Assembly: GCA_030248225.1 (NCBI GenBank) | Contig: JASANE010019190.1 | Span: forward strand, 81,114-145,113 | Direction of reading: 5' to 3' | Length of the DNA stretch: 64,000 nt | DNA from: Trileptium ribeirensis | Taxonomy: Eukaryota; Nematoda; Enoplea; Enoplida; Thoracostomopsidae | Shown here: piece after piece, positions 35,912-48,047 of the stretch | How the letters are laid out: the number at the start of each line of letters is the position of its first letter | Numbering within the stretch: position 1 is the first letter of the stretch | The notes under the pieces: model-generated | What the model was told of the DNA's origin: nothing | Databases searched by the model: none | The model's input: the letters and a program-made list of their open reading frames with translations, nothing else | Position numbers and translations under genes: made by a program

Positions 35912-38900
35912 TTAAATTGAATTTCTGTGGGACTGAGCAACCGCTGCTTCATAAATGGGTGGTGGTGTATCGAGAGGCTCGTCGTTGCTGGTTGGAATAG
36001 ATGCTACTACAATATTCCGAGTTGCTTCAGATGATTCTGGTGTTTTTAAAGGGAATTTGGATGAACGATTAGCTGTTTTGTGCCTTGACAATGCAGAAGA
36101 CGTGTTCTGAAAACAATACAGTACTTACACTGAAAACAGTCATCATATTTGCAGAGATGAACAGTAGTACTAAAAGTTTAAAAAGTTAACATATATCAGC
36201 ATATTGCTTACAGATGTTGCGTTTGTTTGTAAGTTTTGCTAGAGTAAAGACATATTTCTTACCTGAATCCACAATATATATACTCTAAAACCTCCGAGTG
36301 AGAATTCTGACCCAGAATAAATTGTCAAATTTTGACTCAATCTGAGTTAAATTTGTTTGACTGTATGAGTCACCCTTGACTCAGTTTGATTGAGACATAA
36401 TCAGACTGAGAATAAGCTGGCTCATTCACGGGTCGGAAACGAACTGACGCAAATGAGTCAACTTTGACTTAGAATAAATTGAGTCAAATTTTGAACCAAT
36501 CTGAATTAAAATTTGTTTGCCTGTATGAGTCAGCCTTGACTCAGTTTGACTGAGACATGGATTAGACTGAGAATAAATTAGCTCATTCACAGGGTCGGAA
36601 ACGAACTGACGCAAATGAGGCAAATTTGACTCAGAATAAATTGAGTCTACTTTTGATCCAATCTGAGTAAAAATTTGACTGTATGAGTTAGCCTTGACTC
36701 AGTTTGATTGAGACCTGGGCCCATGTCAACTTTAGGGGCCGAAGTATAATGCATGTCATGCCGTTCTCGATATACAAAGCCTAAGCCTTAGTCTTAGCCT
36801 AAGCTAAGGTCCCCATATGAGCCATGTACTAAGCCTAAGCCTAAGTCGAGGCCGGCCCCTAAAGTTCACATGGGCCGAGACCTGGATCAGACTAAGAATA
36901 ACCTGGCTCATTCACGGGGTCGGAAACGAACTGACGCAATTCATTCAAATTAGACTCGGCGTTTTTAACGCGGATGTTACTACGGAATTATGCAGCTGTT
37001 TGAACCCACTAATTTAAACTATATATTGCTTTCGTGCATTGGTTGTCAAATAATCACGATTACCCGGGGTATGTTTACATAAATTTAACATTTCAAAACT
37101 TAAAGAGGTACAACAATGCTAAAATTACGCAGTTGCAGCCATACAGAAGCATTTATAACCCAGAATTCGTGAGATATCTATTACATAGCCTTTGTTTCTG
37201 CAGCTCACACCGTGACTAAACAACTTTTCAAAATTATTAAATTTATGTATATATTATATGTCTAAATGTTTTTTCAAGGTTCACAATTTCAGCTCAAAAT
37301 TCGCACAAAATCTGTTCAAAATCTGAAAAGATTTTTCTTATAATACATTTGTTTTTCGATAATCTAAATGTCTCAACACCATGTCAATGGGTTTCCAAAT
37401 TTGGAAGGTTGATGTAAAGTTGAAAGATTCCCGGTTTAATACAATCTTTCAGAATTCTGAAACATTGTTAGTGTTCGAATGTTAAGCGAAAACAAAATTT
37501 ATAAAACAATAAATTTTATAATTCACAAAAATAAAATTTATGCAAAACGTTGCCACGATTTTGAGCAGATTCTGTTCAGATTTTCGGCTGCATATTTAGA
37601 TCTCAATATCTTAGCGTGTGAAAGAGAACCTTTTGAAAACGCATATTACTACTTATCACTATATCAGAAAGCATGTATTTCGCTCAAATTCCAAACATTT
37701 ACTGAAGATCTTGGTAAATCCTGGGTTTTTAGGTAAATTTTCTTTGAAATTTCAGCAATTAGTTTGTGTTGTATTCTTGGAAAGAAAGCAAAAGAAAACC
37801 AACGGGTTTTGAAAGAAAACATTTATTGAAAACCAAAATTAAAAGAAACAGTAAACGAAGAAGATTAACAGTAGCAAAGAAAACATTGGAGTCTCTGAGA
37901 CCTAGGCAACTTCGGCCTTTATATAGTCTCCGAAGGTCATTCTGGAATGTTCCAGTCAATGACGTATTGTTCTCGTCATTTGTGGACGACGAAATACATA
38001 GCTAGTGAGTTCCATTAAACTCCACTAGCTTCGTGCAAGTTCCTCGCTATGTATATATGTAGCGTCGGAGTTCTGCCGCGACACCTCCCCACTCAGTCTG
38101 AACTTCACGGTGAAGGCGAGAATCTTCGTGTCGAATTCAGGGTGCGTTTGGAACGTCGTGGAATATGCTCACCGCATGCGGGCATCAAATTCCGTTTATG
38201 TCGCTTATTCGCAGAATCAGCATCCGTGTTGAGCGGTCGAATTTCGGCATCAGTAGGTAGGTCTCTTGGAAGTCGAGGAGTTGAGGCAGGAGCTTCGTCA
38301 GGTTCCGAATCATCCTCGTTGACATGGCGGGTTTGAAGTTGCTCCAGATGTCTTCTTCATGTGGGACCTCTGGGATGGACCCGAACATTGAAAGTGCGAA
38401 TGCCCTTGCGCTTTGTTACCACTGCCGGTACCCAACGGAGCACTTTGTCTCGCCGAGGACCGAAGTAGAGAGCGCAGACTGGATCTCCGACATTGAAGGA
38501 GCGGATGACTTTAGACACCACTTCGAGACTTTGGGATTTCGTCGCTTCTCTTGCTTGTTTGCCGTGAGCAGTATGGGCAGGCGAAGGAAGCATGGTGACG
38601 ATTTTTGTCCGGATTTGACAAGAATTGAGCAGTTCACTGGGTGAATAGCCGCTTTAAATTAAAAGTTCGACGATATTGCATCAGGAATTCTTGCAGTGCT
38701 TTGCTTGGAGGAAGGTTGGGCTTCCGTAGGGCCTGCTTGAAGGTCTGAACAAGACGTTCGGCTGATCCATTGGTTCCAGGATGGTATGAAGCTCCGCTAA
38801 GATGAACAAGTCCTCATTCCTTGCACCAGGGCTGAATTCTTATGAGAGGAACGCGAAGGCATTATCCGTAACCAAAGTGTGTGGATAACCGAAGTGGGCG

Positions 38901-41900
38901 AAGTCATGCTCCAGCAGGGTCGTCGCTGCTTGGTCGGAGACTGACTGTGTCGGATGGATGCAGGGATATTTGGAGTACGCATCCGTGATCACGAGCCAGT
39001 TGGTTCACATTAAATTGATGGCATGGTCCAGGTGAAGTCGACTCCAATGCTTTTCAGGAAGCATCCATCGATAGATCGCCGGCTTGGAAGGCTTATTCTG
39101 GTGTTCTCCGTAGGAAACGCAGTGTCGACACATTCCTTCGATGTCATCATCGATGTTGGGCCAGTAGACTGAAGTGCGAGCCAGCTATTTCATTCGTTGC
39201 ATTCCAAAATGTCCGAGATGAAGCAGCTCCAGAACTTGTCGGCGCATACTTGCAGGAATGGCGACTCTTGATCCGTAGAGTAGACAGCCATTGCAGATTG
39301 AGAGAGACTTTGCAAGTTGCCGATAACGTTGCATTTCAGTGCCTTTGTCGCTTTTCTTCGGTGGCCGTCATTCGCGATCAAATCGCAACACCATTGCAAT
39401 GACTGGATCCTTGGTTGATTCACGTTCCAGAGTACCATGTTCTGCAGGCGTCACCTTATTGTTGATTACGTCGATTGTGCAGACCATCTCCGTGTCGTCG
39501 TCTGTTTTCTCCCCGACGAATTGAGTGTCGTTGGAGTAGTCGTCCAAGTAAACCGCAGTTCCGGGTAAATCCTTGACTAGCTGATCCATGATCTGCTGGA
39601 AATATCCTGGTGCAGATCTGATACCGAATGGAAGTCGTTTCTGTAGCAGGACTCCCTTGTGTGTGCTGAGAGCCAGTCGCCGTTGCCTAAGCGGAGTTAG
39701 TTTGATCTGGTCGTAGGCATCGGCCAGATCAATCTTGGTGAATCCGTAACCGCCTCTCAGTTTTCGCATGAGGTCCTCAGATATAGGCAGACGATGTCTG
39801 TGATCTTCCAGCTGCGAGTTGACTGTAAACGGAGTAGTCCTCACAGATGCGAAGAGATGGCTTTTTCTGACCGGGATGAAGAGTCTTCTTTATAGGGACC
39901 ACGGGTGTTCCATAGCTGTTGAATTGCGTGGGTTCCCAGACTTCTTTGGCGATGCCTTGTTCGTAGGATTCCTCCACTGCAGGTTCCACGGCAAAGGGTA
40001 CAGGACGCGCTTTCCGGATAATTGAAGTAGCATCGGGTTTGAACTTCACTTCCAGTTCGAAGTCCTTAAGGCATCCCAATTAAGGCTTCCACAGGCCTTG
40101 GAACTCGTCACAAAGTAAGCGACAGCGTTCCTGAAGCTGTGTGTCCGCTTGATGGCTGAAAACGGTATTGCAGGGCTGCACGGCTCCCAGCGCTTTGTCG
40201 ACGGAAATTCCCAAGTGTTTTGTAGAGATCCGTCCCAGCAGGTTAAGGCCAGGAATTTCAGACACTGTAAACTGGATATACTGCGGCTCTTCAGAGTCCG
40301 CTGTGACTACGGGGCATGTGAATGTTCTCAGGATCGGAATGTTGCGCTTGCTGGCAGATTGGTAGCATAAGGTAGAATTGTCCAGCAGAGGACGACCAAG
40401 ATCTTCCAAGTGCTGCTTCGAAATGAAGTTTCCCCTCGTGGCTGCATCCATATGGAAGGTCTTGCCTTGAATCTCGATAGGATCTTACAGCTTGGGCAAC
40501 GATTCTTGTCCCGTGACCGCGTTGACATCGTGGATGAGTTTGACTGCCTGCTTGGATCCTTGTTTGACCGCAGCTTGTTTCTTCCGGCTAACTTTCCCCA
40601 AATGATCCGAAATTCCGCAGTAGTGGCAGGTAGAGTCCTTGAAACGGGAGTCACTGGCCTTGTGATCCGAATTTCTACTTGGCTTCTCCTGCTCACTTGC
40701 CTTGACTTGGGAAGTTGAATTCCGTTTTTGCTTGGAAGGACGTTAAGGAGTGACTTTGTGGACGGAATTCGGCTTGTGAGCATGCACAGTGTCCTTTGCG
40801 ACCTTCGCAGCATCTTCCGTTTCAACCACAATTTCGATAGCAAGCGCGAAATCCATCCAGCTCATCGTCTTTACCTTGAAGAGTGATACCTTCAGGACGG
40901 CTTCGTTGTTGCAGAGCAGATGAAAGGCGAGCGCAAAGCTTCATCCAGTGGGTCCTTGATTCGGCAAAGTCACAAGTGGCTGCGTCTTGACGAATGCGAG
41001 CGGCTAACTCATGAAGAATTTCGCCTGGCTTTCTTCGCATGTCGCTCCAGAATTTGAATCGTTCGTGGACGACGAAACGCTTCGGGTCGAAATGAGTCTT
41101 CATGAAAGAAACAATCTCGTCCATTGTGAGATCGATGATCTTTTTCGGAAGGGATTGCTGCTTGGCCAAATTTCCTAGAAGACGATAGACATCGTTGGAT
41201 TGGTTTTTCAGGAAGATTTGATCCATCCGGTATTCGGGAGCAGAATGAGCTCCGGCGAAAGTGCAGAATGGATCCCAGTAATCGGGCTACAATTCGCTTG
41301 TAGAGTTGAAGGGCTCAAAATCGGGAGTAGCGGAGGCAGCTGGAACGGCAGGGGCATAAGATGAAGTTCCTGGTTTCGTTTTGGCAGCAATTCCGTCAGC
41401 GAGTTTCGTCAGAACTTTCTTCAGAACTTGGTTTTGCCGCTCTGTTTGTTGTTGTTGCTGGGCCAATTGTTGTTGCAGCAATTCAGTCAGCTTGGTGGTG
41501 CCCGATATTGTGAACGATCTTGATCAATCCGTTTGACGAGGCATAGACGCTTCACCAATCCTTTGAAATCGCAGTGTTGAACCAAGATCCTACTCAGGGA
41601 GCCAGTAAACCCCTGTTGTATTCTTAGGAAGAAAGCAAAAGAAAACCAACGGGATTTGAAAGAAACCCTTTATTGAAAACCAAAAGTAAAAGAAATAGTA
41701 AACGAAAAAGGTTGACAGCGGTAAAGAAAACATTGAAGACTGGGAGACCTAGGCAACTTCGAACTTTATATAGTCTCCGAAGATCATTCTGGAATATTCC
41801 AATCAATGACGTATTGTTCTCGTCATTTGTGGATAACGAAATACATAGCTAGTGAGTTGCAGAAAACTCCACTAGCTTCGTGCAAGTTCGTCTCTACGTA

Positions 41901-44900
41901 TATATGTAGCGTTGGAGTGTCGCCACGACAGTTTGAAGCACCCAAAAAATTTCTGAGAAGATTATTTTTAACGAATATTTGATGACATCTAGTGAAATTT
42001 AAATATAGTTCATGATGTGTTTATTTTAAAGACATTATTGTCAAGACAGTACGCTATTTACACAGAAACCTGCTATAAAAGCCTTATTACCTATTGCTTT
42101 AGCAAATATTCACAACTAAAATATCAGTATTAGGCGGTGGTTACGTTATAAATCGCCCGCCATGTGGAAGTTTTCTACGTACAGCCTGCGTAACACCGTT
42201 AACGATATATTGTACAGGACACCGTCACTATATTCTAAGCAATTATGTATAGTGTTTCGAACACCATAAACCTTTGGTCGAGGACATCGTGACATCCTAT
42301 CTAGCTGTGGTGACAGCTTTTTGAAAAGATGCTTTGTAGTTTTTACGTTGTGTTAATGAGTCTGTACACTGCAAGATTTATCCATGCATTTGCCATGCAA
42401 GGCGCTAAACAGTATTGTACAGTAGTTATTTGGCTTAAATATTTTGAAATTTCACTTAGCTATTTTTCCGCCTATTTTTAAACTATTCACACGAAGGGTG
42501 TCGAATACACCATAGTGTATTGTACATAGTGTTCGTGACACCATTCTTTGTGCTGCAAAGGATATCATTCCAACTACCATACACCACAGTGTGTTCGTGA
42601 TCGCACAGGATGGCGGGGAGTTTATAACGTTAACGCCGCATTAATGCTTTCAATTTGTCATTTTTCAACTGTCAGATTAGCATCAGTTCAAATGGTCATA
42701 GCTGACCAGTTTGACGACTGAACTGTTTCATCTACTGACCCTTGATCTCGGTCCAGGTTGAAAACACTTGCTAGTCTCACTTATATGGTGTGGTCAGCTA
42801 CAACGGGTAGGTAGGAGGACATTTCGTGGTTAGCACTATGAGTCTAAGTATTTGTAAATTTAGCAATATGCCAAACCTGTAGTCTACATATGACGTTTTC
42901 ACAATTCTTTCAGCCCCATTCAGGATGAGAGACCTAAAACGTTATATCTTTAAAAAACGAACAGCTTACTGCAGGGGCTTCTAATGATGGCAGTCCTCGC
43001 CCCCTCCCAACCCGACTTAATGTTAGGTTTAGTAATAAAGACCTTTCGCTTAGGCTTAAGCATAATAGTATATATATCGAGGACAACATAGTGCATATAA
43101 CTTGCGTCTTTCGACTTGGCAATGGCTCTTGTTTCATTGTCATCGATGCAGATTACATTTTATGTATCGAGATAAGCAAATAAAGCACTTATTTGGAAAC
43201 GGCAATGAACACCACAAACTATATAGGACCAAACGCACAAGAACTTTACTGACATTGCAAACTCCTGATTAGAAGCTAGCATTCCCGGACATCCTCCTGC
43301 AAAGTACCATCTTTTAACGGATGACATGTGGATTTTTACGTACTAGAGTCTACAGGCACCCTGGGTCATTATTTTTGACGTTATTCGGGACCATCAAGGC
43401 ACAGAATGTTGCTTAGTTTTTCAATGAATGAAAGACGTTGACACGTGTCGTCATTTAGTAAAAGCTAGCTATAGCTTACTGTGCAGATTTATACAGTAAC
43501 TACTGAGTTCTTCATTTTCCAACACTTTAGTTTTCGGGGAAAAATCGCTTAACACCGATTTTGGTCAAAAAACTGTATATAATTTATAACTATTATCCAC
43601 TTTGTTACCTAATGTGCTGCGCGTCGATTACTATAAAACGCACAGGGATGTAATAAGAATGAAATAACGACGAATAACCAATGGGTCAATGTAAAGCTTG
43701 AGATGCGTAAGTTAAATACAGACTGTACCGTTTTCTATATAGCTGAGCCTTAGTGTAAACTGTATTAATTCCATGAGCCTTATACTAAGCCTAATCCTGG
43801 GGGTTCTTTTCACTACGCTGTTATTTGTAGCCATATAACGTACGATCTCCAAACGTGACATCGACCAAAATCATAATATATTTAATAGTGAAATATCCAC
43901 ATGTGTCAGTATTTGCATTGGGAGAAATATATATATGTGTGAATAATGCGAGCTTTCGCGATTATAATGATCAATTGTAACCCTTTCGTTCGTATTTTGA
44001 CACATTTGCCACAACGTCAATTGTGTGGTCAGTTCATTGCTGAGTTGGTCGTCCGGCGTGCGTTTGTACGTATGTTGTTCTTCGTTCGCGCTGAGAGGTT
44101 TCTGAAATAGCGTAGTGGCTAGCGTACAAAACTCGCACCCGAGCAACCTAGGTTCAATCCGCGGTCGGACCAGAAGTTGGTTCATGTTTGTGCAAGCTAC
44201 TCTTTGGCTTAAGAAGGAAAGAGTTAAAGACAGTTGAGGTTAAAAAAGTTTGGTTGCGATAAGTAATATATATGTTTGCGGCACACGTTCTGCAATAAAA
44301 CTATGCATCTTCATAACTGATAAGCACTTTTATCCAGCTAATAAGGGGAATTATTAAAATTGGCAAACAATGCAAAATAAACATGAAACATAAAAATCAA
44401 TATTAGGACTGAAATAATTCACAAAAAACAGGTGTTATATATACAAACCTGAGGTATGACATGTAACCAATCCTGATTTACGTCACATTCCGACCAGCCC
44501 TTATTGTGTGGACAACAAAATTGAAACATCAAGCACCAGAGAGCGAAGCCGACAAATATACACAGAACTAAAAATAAACTTAAGGTCGTTCACTTATGGA
44601 ATTGCTCATTATTCGTTCTTGGAATTATAAGTACGATCAGAACACCGTTACAAAGAGCTGGACAAATATGTCCTTGAGTCGGGATTAATGAGAAATTACC
44701 ATTTCAGTGTGAGATATGGGCTAGTAACAATTAATTCAGTAGCTGATAGATGTCATGATTTCCCGTTTTACTGCTCGTATTGGTTCCTGATAGAGCGTTT
44801 ATTTATTTTAGAGACGTTTTGATCATTTTTCACTGTCCTAGATCTTATAAGCTTTATAGCGATATAAAACCTCTCGTTGCAAATGTAGTATGAAACAAAA

Positions 44901-47900
44901 CGCGTTTTTCTTCAGAAGTCTTAATTTTTGGTAAGCGTCTACGTTCAAATGATCAGACGCAATGTTTTAATCCAGTTAATCATACTGCACGAAGAGCTAG
45001 TATTGTAAGAAGCGGTTTGATAACAAGGATTATTAAGCCTATCATATTGGATCATTTTTTGAAGCTAGTGCTAAAAAGATTTATATCAAATTAAAGCTGC
45101 GCTTTACCAAGCGGCACTTTCATACGATTAATGCTGAAGAGTTTATCATTCTTAGTATTGATCCAAGTAAAAAATCACTTAGGATGGCCGACTAACAACA
45201 CACCTTACTATGGGCCATTCAAATTTTAATCTATCACATTAAACATAAATGTTTTAAATTGAAAAAATTCGAAATCGCGTTTATTTTGAGAAAACAATTG
45301 GAATCTGATATTTGTAACACTCTTAAATCGGAATGATATCTCTAACTATACAGATTTTTTAGTAGTAGCAACTAAAATGGCGGCACATAATTGAATCTTT
45401 AAAAATTCTGCTGTGTCAGATTTACGCGTGGTTTTTGTGTTATTGTCAATTTTAAACTGCTTGCTAGGTGACATTATGGTGTAAAAATTTACTTCAGTGT
45501 ATGGACTATAATATATAATATGACAGTAAGTTTATCGTTGTTATAAACGATATCTGTTTATTTATCAAAATTTAGCCTGGCTTGGGAAATCTCCGGTCGG
45601 CATAACGGTATGTGATTATATCACCATAGTTGTGAGCGGAACTTTAAAAGTTTAGTGATTGAATAATTGGGTATATTTTCAAAATGCATACCTGCATGTA
45701 ATGTATTTTTCGCACCCAAACATACTAAAGTCTATATTAATATATATATAAGGTGTCCCAGCCAAGTGGCCCGATGTTTTTGAATAACTTTCTTACAATC
45801 CAACGGATTTTAATAAAACGCTGGCCTCGCCACACAGAATTATTAGAATTTGGCTTGCCAGATTTTGGCCAAAAAATTTTCACCAGATTGGCTACTACAG
45901 TGACCCACAGTCGCAACCATTAATTTTCACGTTGTTGACGGGGATTACATACCATTAAAATGTCCACTTAAAAATTTACTGGGTTACTTATAATTTCAGG
46001 TTGTTTTGTTACACAGTACTGCTAGTAGTAACAATTTTTAATAAATCCCTCAGCCTCTAGCGACAACATCGAATGCGTGGATCAGCACTTTCGAGAAGAT
46101 CATCACACTTGTATCCGCCGTGCGACTTGTGCGCTTAAAATGTCGCGTCAAACAATTCAAACAATTTTACAAGTTTTATAGTGGCACCCTTACAAAACTC
46201 AGGTTATGCAAAAATTGTGTACCTAAGGTAACATGGTCCGCACCTTCAATCACCGAATTTGTTATTTTGGCTGTATATTTCAAGAATTATTGGCTGCGTT
46301 TGTCGAAATATTTTTCACGGATACCGGAAAATCTCTCCTGAAATTGGTCAATTTCAAAAATACAGCTGAAGTTTTTGGACGATTCGAAGACAAATAGAAA
46401 TAGACTTACCGTCAAAAAAACTAATTACAATAAGCGTAAAATTAAATATAGAAATTCGATCAAGATCGTCTGAAAAAGCCATCGTCCATTGTTGTGGACC
46501 CAACAATTCGTTGAGACGATCCACATTTTCGATATAAATTCGTTGGGTTTCTCTCATGATACGCATATATACTACGCCGCATGCTGCAGTCATAGCCGCG
46601 CATGCAATAATTGCAAGAGTTGCAACAATTTTTACAGCCGACCGATGCGTTGCCCAGCTTCGCTCGCCACAGAGTGCGAAGGCGACAAAAATGACACCAA
46701 ATACTGTCGCTACAGTTCCTCCGATCGGCGCTGCTAATCTTTCATTTGACAATCGCGAATGCCGATAGCGACATTTGTGAGAATAAGGCGATGAACAAAC
46801 AGAAGACCTGTCAAAAGTAGTCGAATTGAGTCGCGGTGTTACCTTGCAAAAGAAATTTTCATTGCAATCAAATAAGTATAATATACTCTGCATCTTCAGT
46901 TGCACGCAGGGCATCCCTATTCATGTAACAAATTTACATAAATTTAAAATCTGTCATGTTCAACAGTAAATCAAGAAACAAAAAAGGAAATCCATTTACG
47001 TAAGCCGATTAATAAATGGTTCAACGTCAAAACCCCAAGAATATTCGGTTATACCTCCAGCCCGAAAACCGTCAGTGTTCAAAATACACCATTAATTTTG
47101 GTAGCATTCAACATTTGATACCGAAAATTTTCGAAATTTTTTTTCGATAAATTATATATTTATATTTAAACCTCTAGAGTTGAACGCTCGAAACTGACTC
47201 GAAATATTTATGAGGAACGACTTTTATGACATGAGCATTTTTCTGAAACCAGTTATTGGTGATAGTTTTAGTAATAAATATGTGAAACTTGTTATGGGCG
47301 TTAATAGGTAACATTTCTAATCAGAGCGAACAAATCGAGCTGGTTTTGGTACAAATTTTATTTTATTTTGGTATTAAACGTATTTTAGTTCAGAAAATGA
47401 TGCTGGTCGATCGGTATAAAAGTTATACATTTATTATGGAAATAATTGTCACAAATTTTCGAACAATTGTTTGGTCGCCCGAAAATAGCAAACAAAACTT
47501 CATATGATATTTTACCCTAATAAACTATGAAATTTTGTCCGTTTCAAATACTATTTATACTTTTTGAACCGGCACGATGAGCTGGATCGTGTGATGCCAA
47601 AATTTGTAATATATCTTCAAAACACATGATTTTCAGGTTTGGATATAAATATAACCGAGAAGTTTATTAATTAATGACCAGCCAAAACAAATTGAGCCAA
47701 AATATCATCACCGTTTCGGGCGATAGCTCTATACTGACCCCTGCTATGGATGATATTCTCAATTTCATTCATAATTATGTTTTTAACAACATTTATAAGC
47801 ATTATTATAAAATCACAGAGTTGTAACTAAATACCAAGGGTAAGCTTACATAAAGATCGTAGCCTAGATCTTGCTTAGCATGGTTTCTTTGCATTGCTAC

Positions 47901-48047
47901 AGCCAACAATGCAACCGATACCAAAATAATGAAAATGGCAGCACGGCGAAAGTGAACCGAATAACGTAAATAGCACGAACGGTGAGCACGAGACGGAAAT
48001 AATCGCGACGGATTATGGCGTTCGCAGGTATCCCTCGCTGTAGCCAT
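35912..48047 (-). CDS. Four-pass membrane protein with C-terminal PPxY motif (intact copy)
   Basis: Minus-strand exons 47850-48047 (198 nt), 46410-46842 (433), 44449-44567 (119) and 35912-36106 (195) join in phases 0, 1 and 0 to give 314 residues. Splice sites: donors GTAAGC, GTAAGT and GTTTGT; acceptors ..TTTTGCAAG, ..TATTTTTAG and ..TTGTTTTCAG. Hydrophobic segments lie at about 36-52, 107-125, 137-158 and 197-224, the last spanning the exon 2/3 junction. The N-terminal 35 residues are basic and Ser/His-rich. A cysteine pair FCCPHNKGW follows TM4. The polar tail ends with TPPPIYEAAV (299-PPIY-302), a WW-domain ligand motif common in small tetraspan proteins. No CCG motif of true tetraspanins is seen. 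Family unknown to me; a plasma- or endomembrane adaptor role is inference. The start is the Met that opens exon 1; an in-frame Met lies eight codons upstream. Confidence 0.7.
36290..36950. repeat. TGASTCA-rich tandem repeat, mirror copy
   Basis: Partner of 24190-24850, same three copies and nested MITE. Confidence 0.8.
36718..36876. mobile_element. hAT-like MITE, mirror copy
   Basis: Same 159-bp element and the same 8-bp duplication (GAGACCTG, 36710-36717 and 36877-36884) within the mirror tandem repeat. Confidence 0.85.
37767..38083 (-). repeat. 3' LTR (right gypsy copy)
   Basis: 317 bp, TG..CA ends, directly downstream of the purine tract AGTGGGGAGG on the element strand. Confidence 0.88.
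38090..38640 (-). pseudogene. gypsy pol C-terminal tail, right copy
   Basis: Contains SKVIRSFNVGD, the RWVPAVVTK block, FNVRVHP and STPRLPRDLPTDAEIRP, the post-integrase tail common in this element group. Frames are interrupted. Left counterpart: 22470-23040. Confidence 0.65.
38640..39330 (-). pseudogene. gypsy integrase, right copy
   Basis: Fragments in shifting frames read as an integrase zinc-binding segment (two histidines near 39210, CRHC near 39125), a core with LDHAINL, VTDNA and YHPGTNGSAERLVQ, and FLMQYRRT at about 38680. All are standard Ty3/gypsy integrase blocks. Numerous frameshifts make it inactive. Left counterpart: 21790-22470. Confidence 0.72.
39368..39844 (-). pseudogene. 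gypsy reverse transcriptase fingers/palm, right copy
   Basis: 158 codons with the polymerase landmarks in order: FTKIDLADAYDQI (motif A Asp), PFGIRSAPGYFQQIM (motif B) and AVYLDD (motif C catalytic pair). After GEKTDDD the frame continues as TEMVCTIDVINNKVTP, which belongs before the integrase. The thumb and RNase H, roughly 300 residues, are deleted. The upstream part of RT (ARPVPFA..) is in the frame 39777-40079. Confidence 0.82.
40080..40820 (-). pseudogene. gypsy nucleocapsid knuckle and protease region, right copy
   Basis: One frame gives CHYCGISDHLGKVSRKK (about 40580-40630): a CX2CX4H knuckle whose last Cys is replaced by Ser. Next comes a protease-like segment around 40410-40460 with MDAATRGNFISKQ, where D-A-A-T stands at the usual D-T/S-G site, and a GLNLLGR block at 40215-40250. 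Stop codons and frame changes separate the parts. Confidence 0.7.
40822..41481 (-). pseudogene. gypsy gag (capsid region), right copy
   Basis: Two blocks in neighbouring frames: a glutamine-rich N-terminus (41287-41481, LQQQLAQQQQQTERQNQ) and a capsid-like block (40822-41226) with FDPKRFVVHERFKFWSDM and KPGEILHELAARIRQDA. These are recognisable in Ty3/gypsy elements widespread in invertebrates. The frame is lost after KDDELDG. Left counterpart: about 19600-20280. Confidence 0.8.
41614..41930 (-). repeat. 5' LTR (right gypsy copy)
   Basis: 317 bp, TG..CA ends. Upstream LTR in the element's orientation. Confidence 0.88.
42133..42640. mobile_element. PIF/Harbinger-like MITE, mirror copy
   Basis: Partner of 18457-18967. 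Here both ends keep the shared core CGTTATAAA followed by CCCGCCAT, supporting the terminal inverted repeat. Confidence 0.55.
44098..44170 (+). repeat. tRNA-derived SINE-like element, mirror copy
   Basis: Same A-box and B-box on the plus strand, partner of 16893-16964. Confidence 0.6.
45747..46190 (+). mobile_element. Mariner-like terminal fragment, mirror copy
   Basis: Partner of 14880-15314. The terminus AAGGTGTCCCAGCC begins at about 45750 after a (TA)n run. Confidence 0.4.

Larger units (their letters stand above)
37767..41930 (-). mobile_element. Ty3/gypsy LTR retrotransposon, right copy (better-preserved frames)
   Basis: Partner of 19172-23371 at the same site with the same target duplication (GTTTG on this strand, 37762-37766 and 41931-41935). 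Its coding blocks have far fewer 1-bp breaks than the left copy, but it shares the RT-thumb/RNase H deletion. It is therefore also non-autonomous. Confidence 0.9.
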
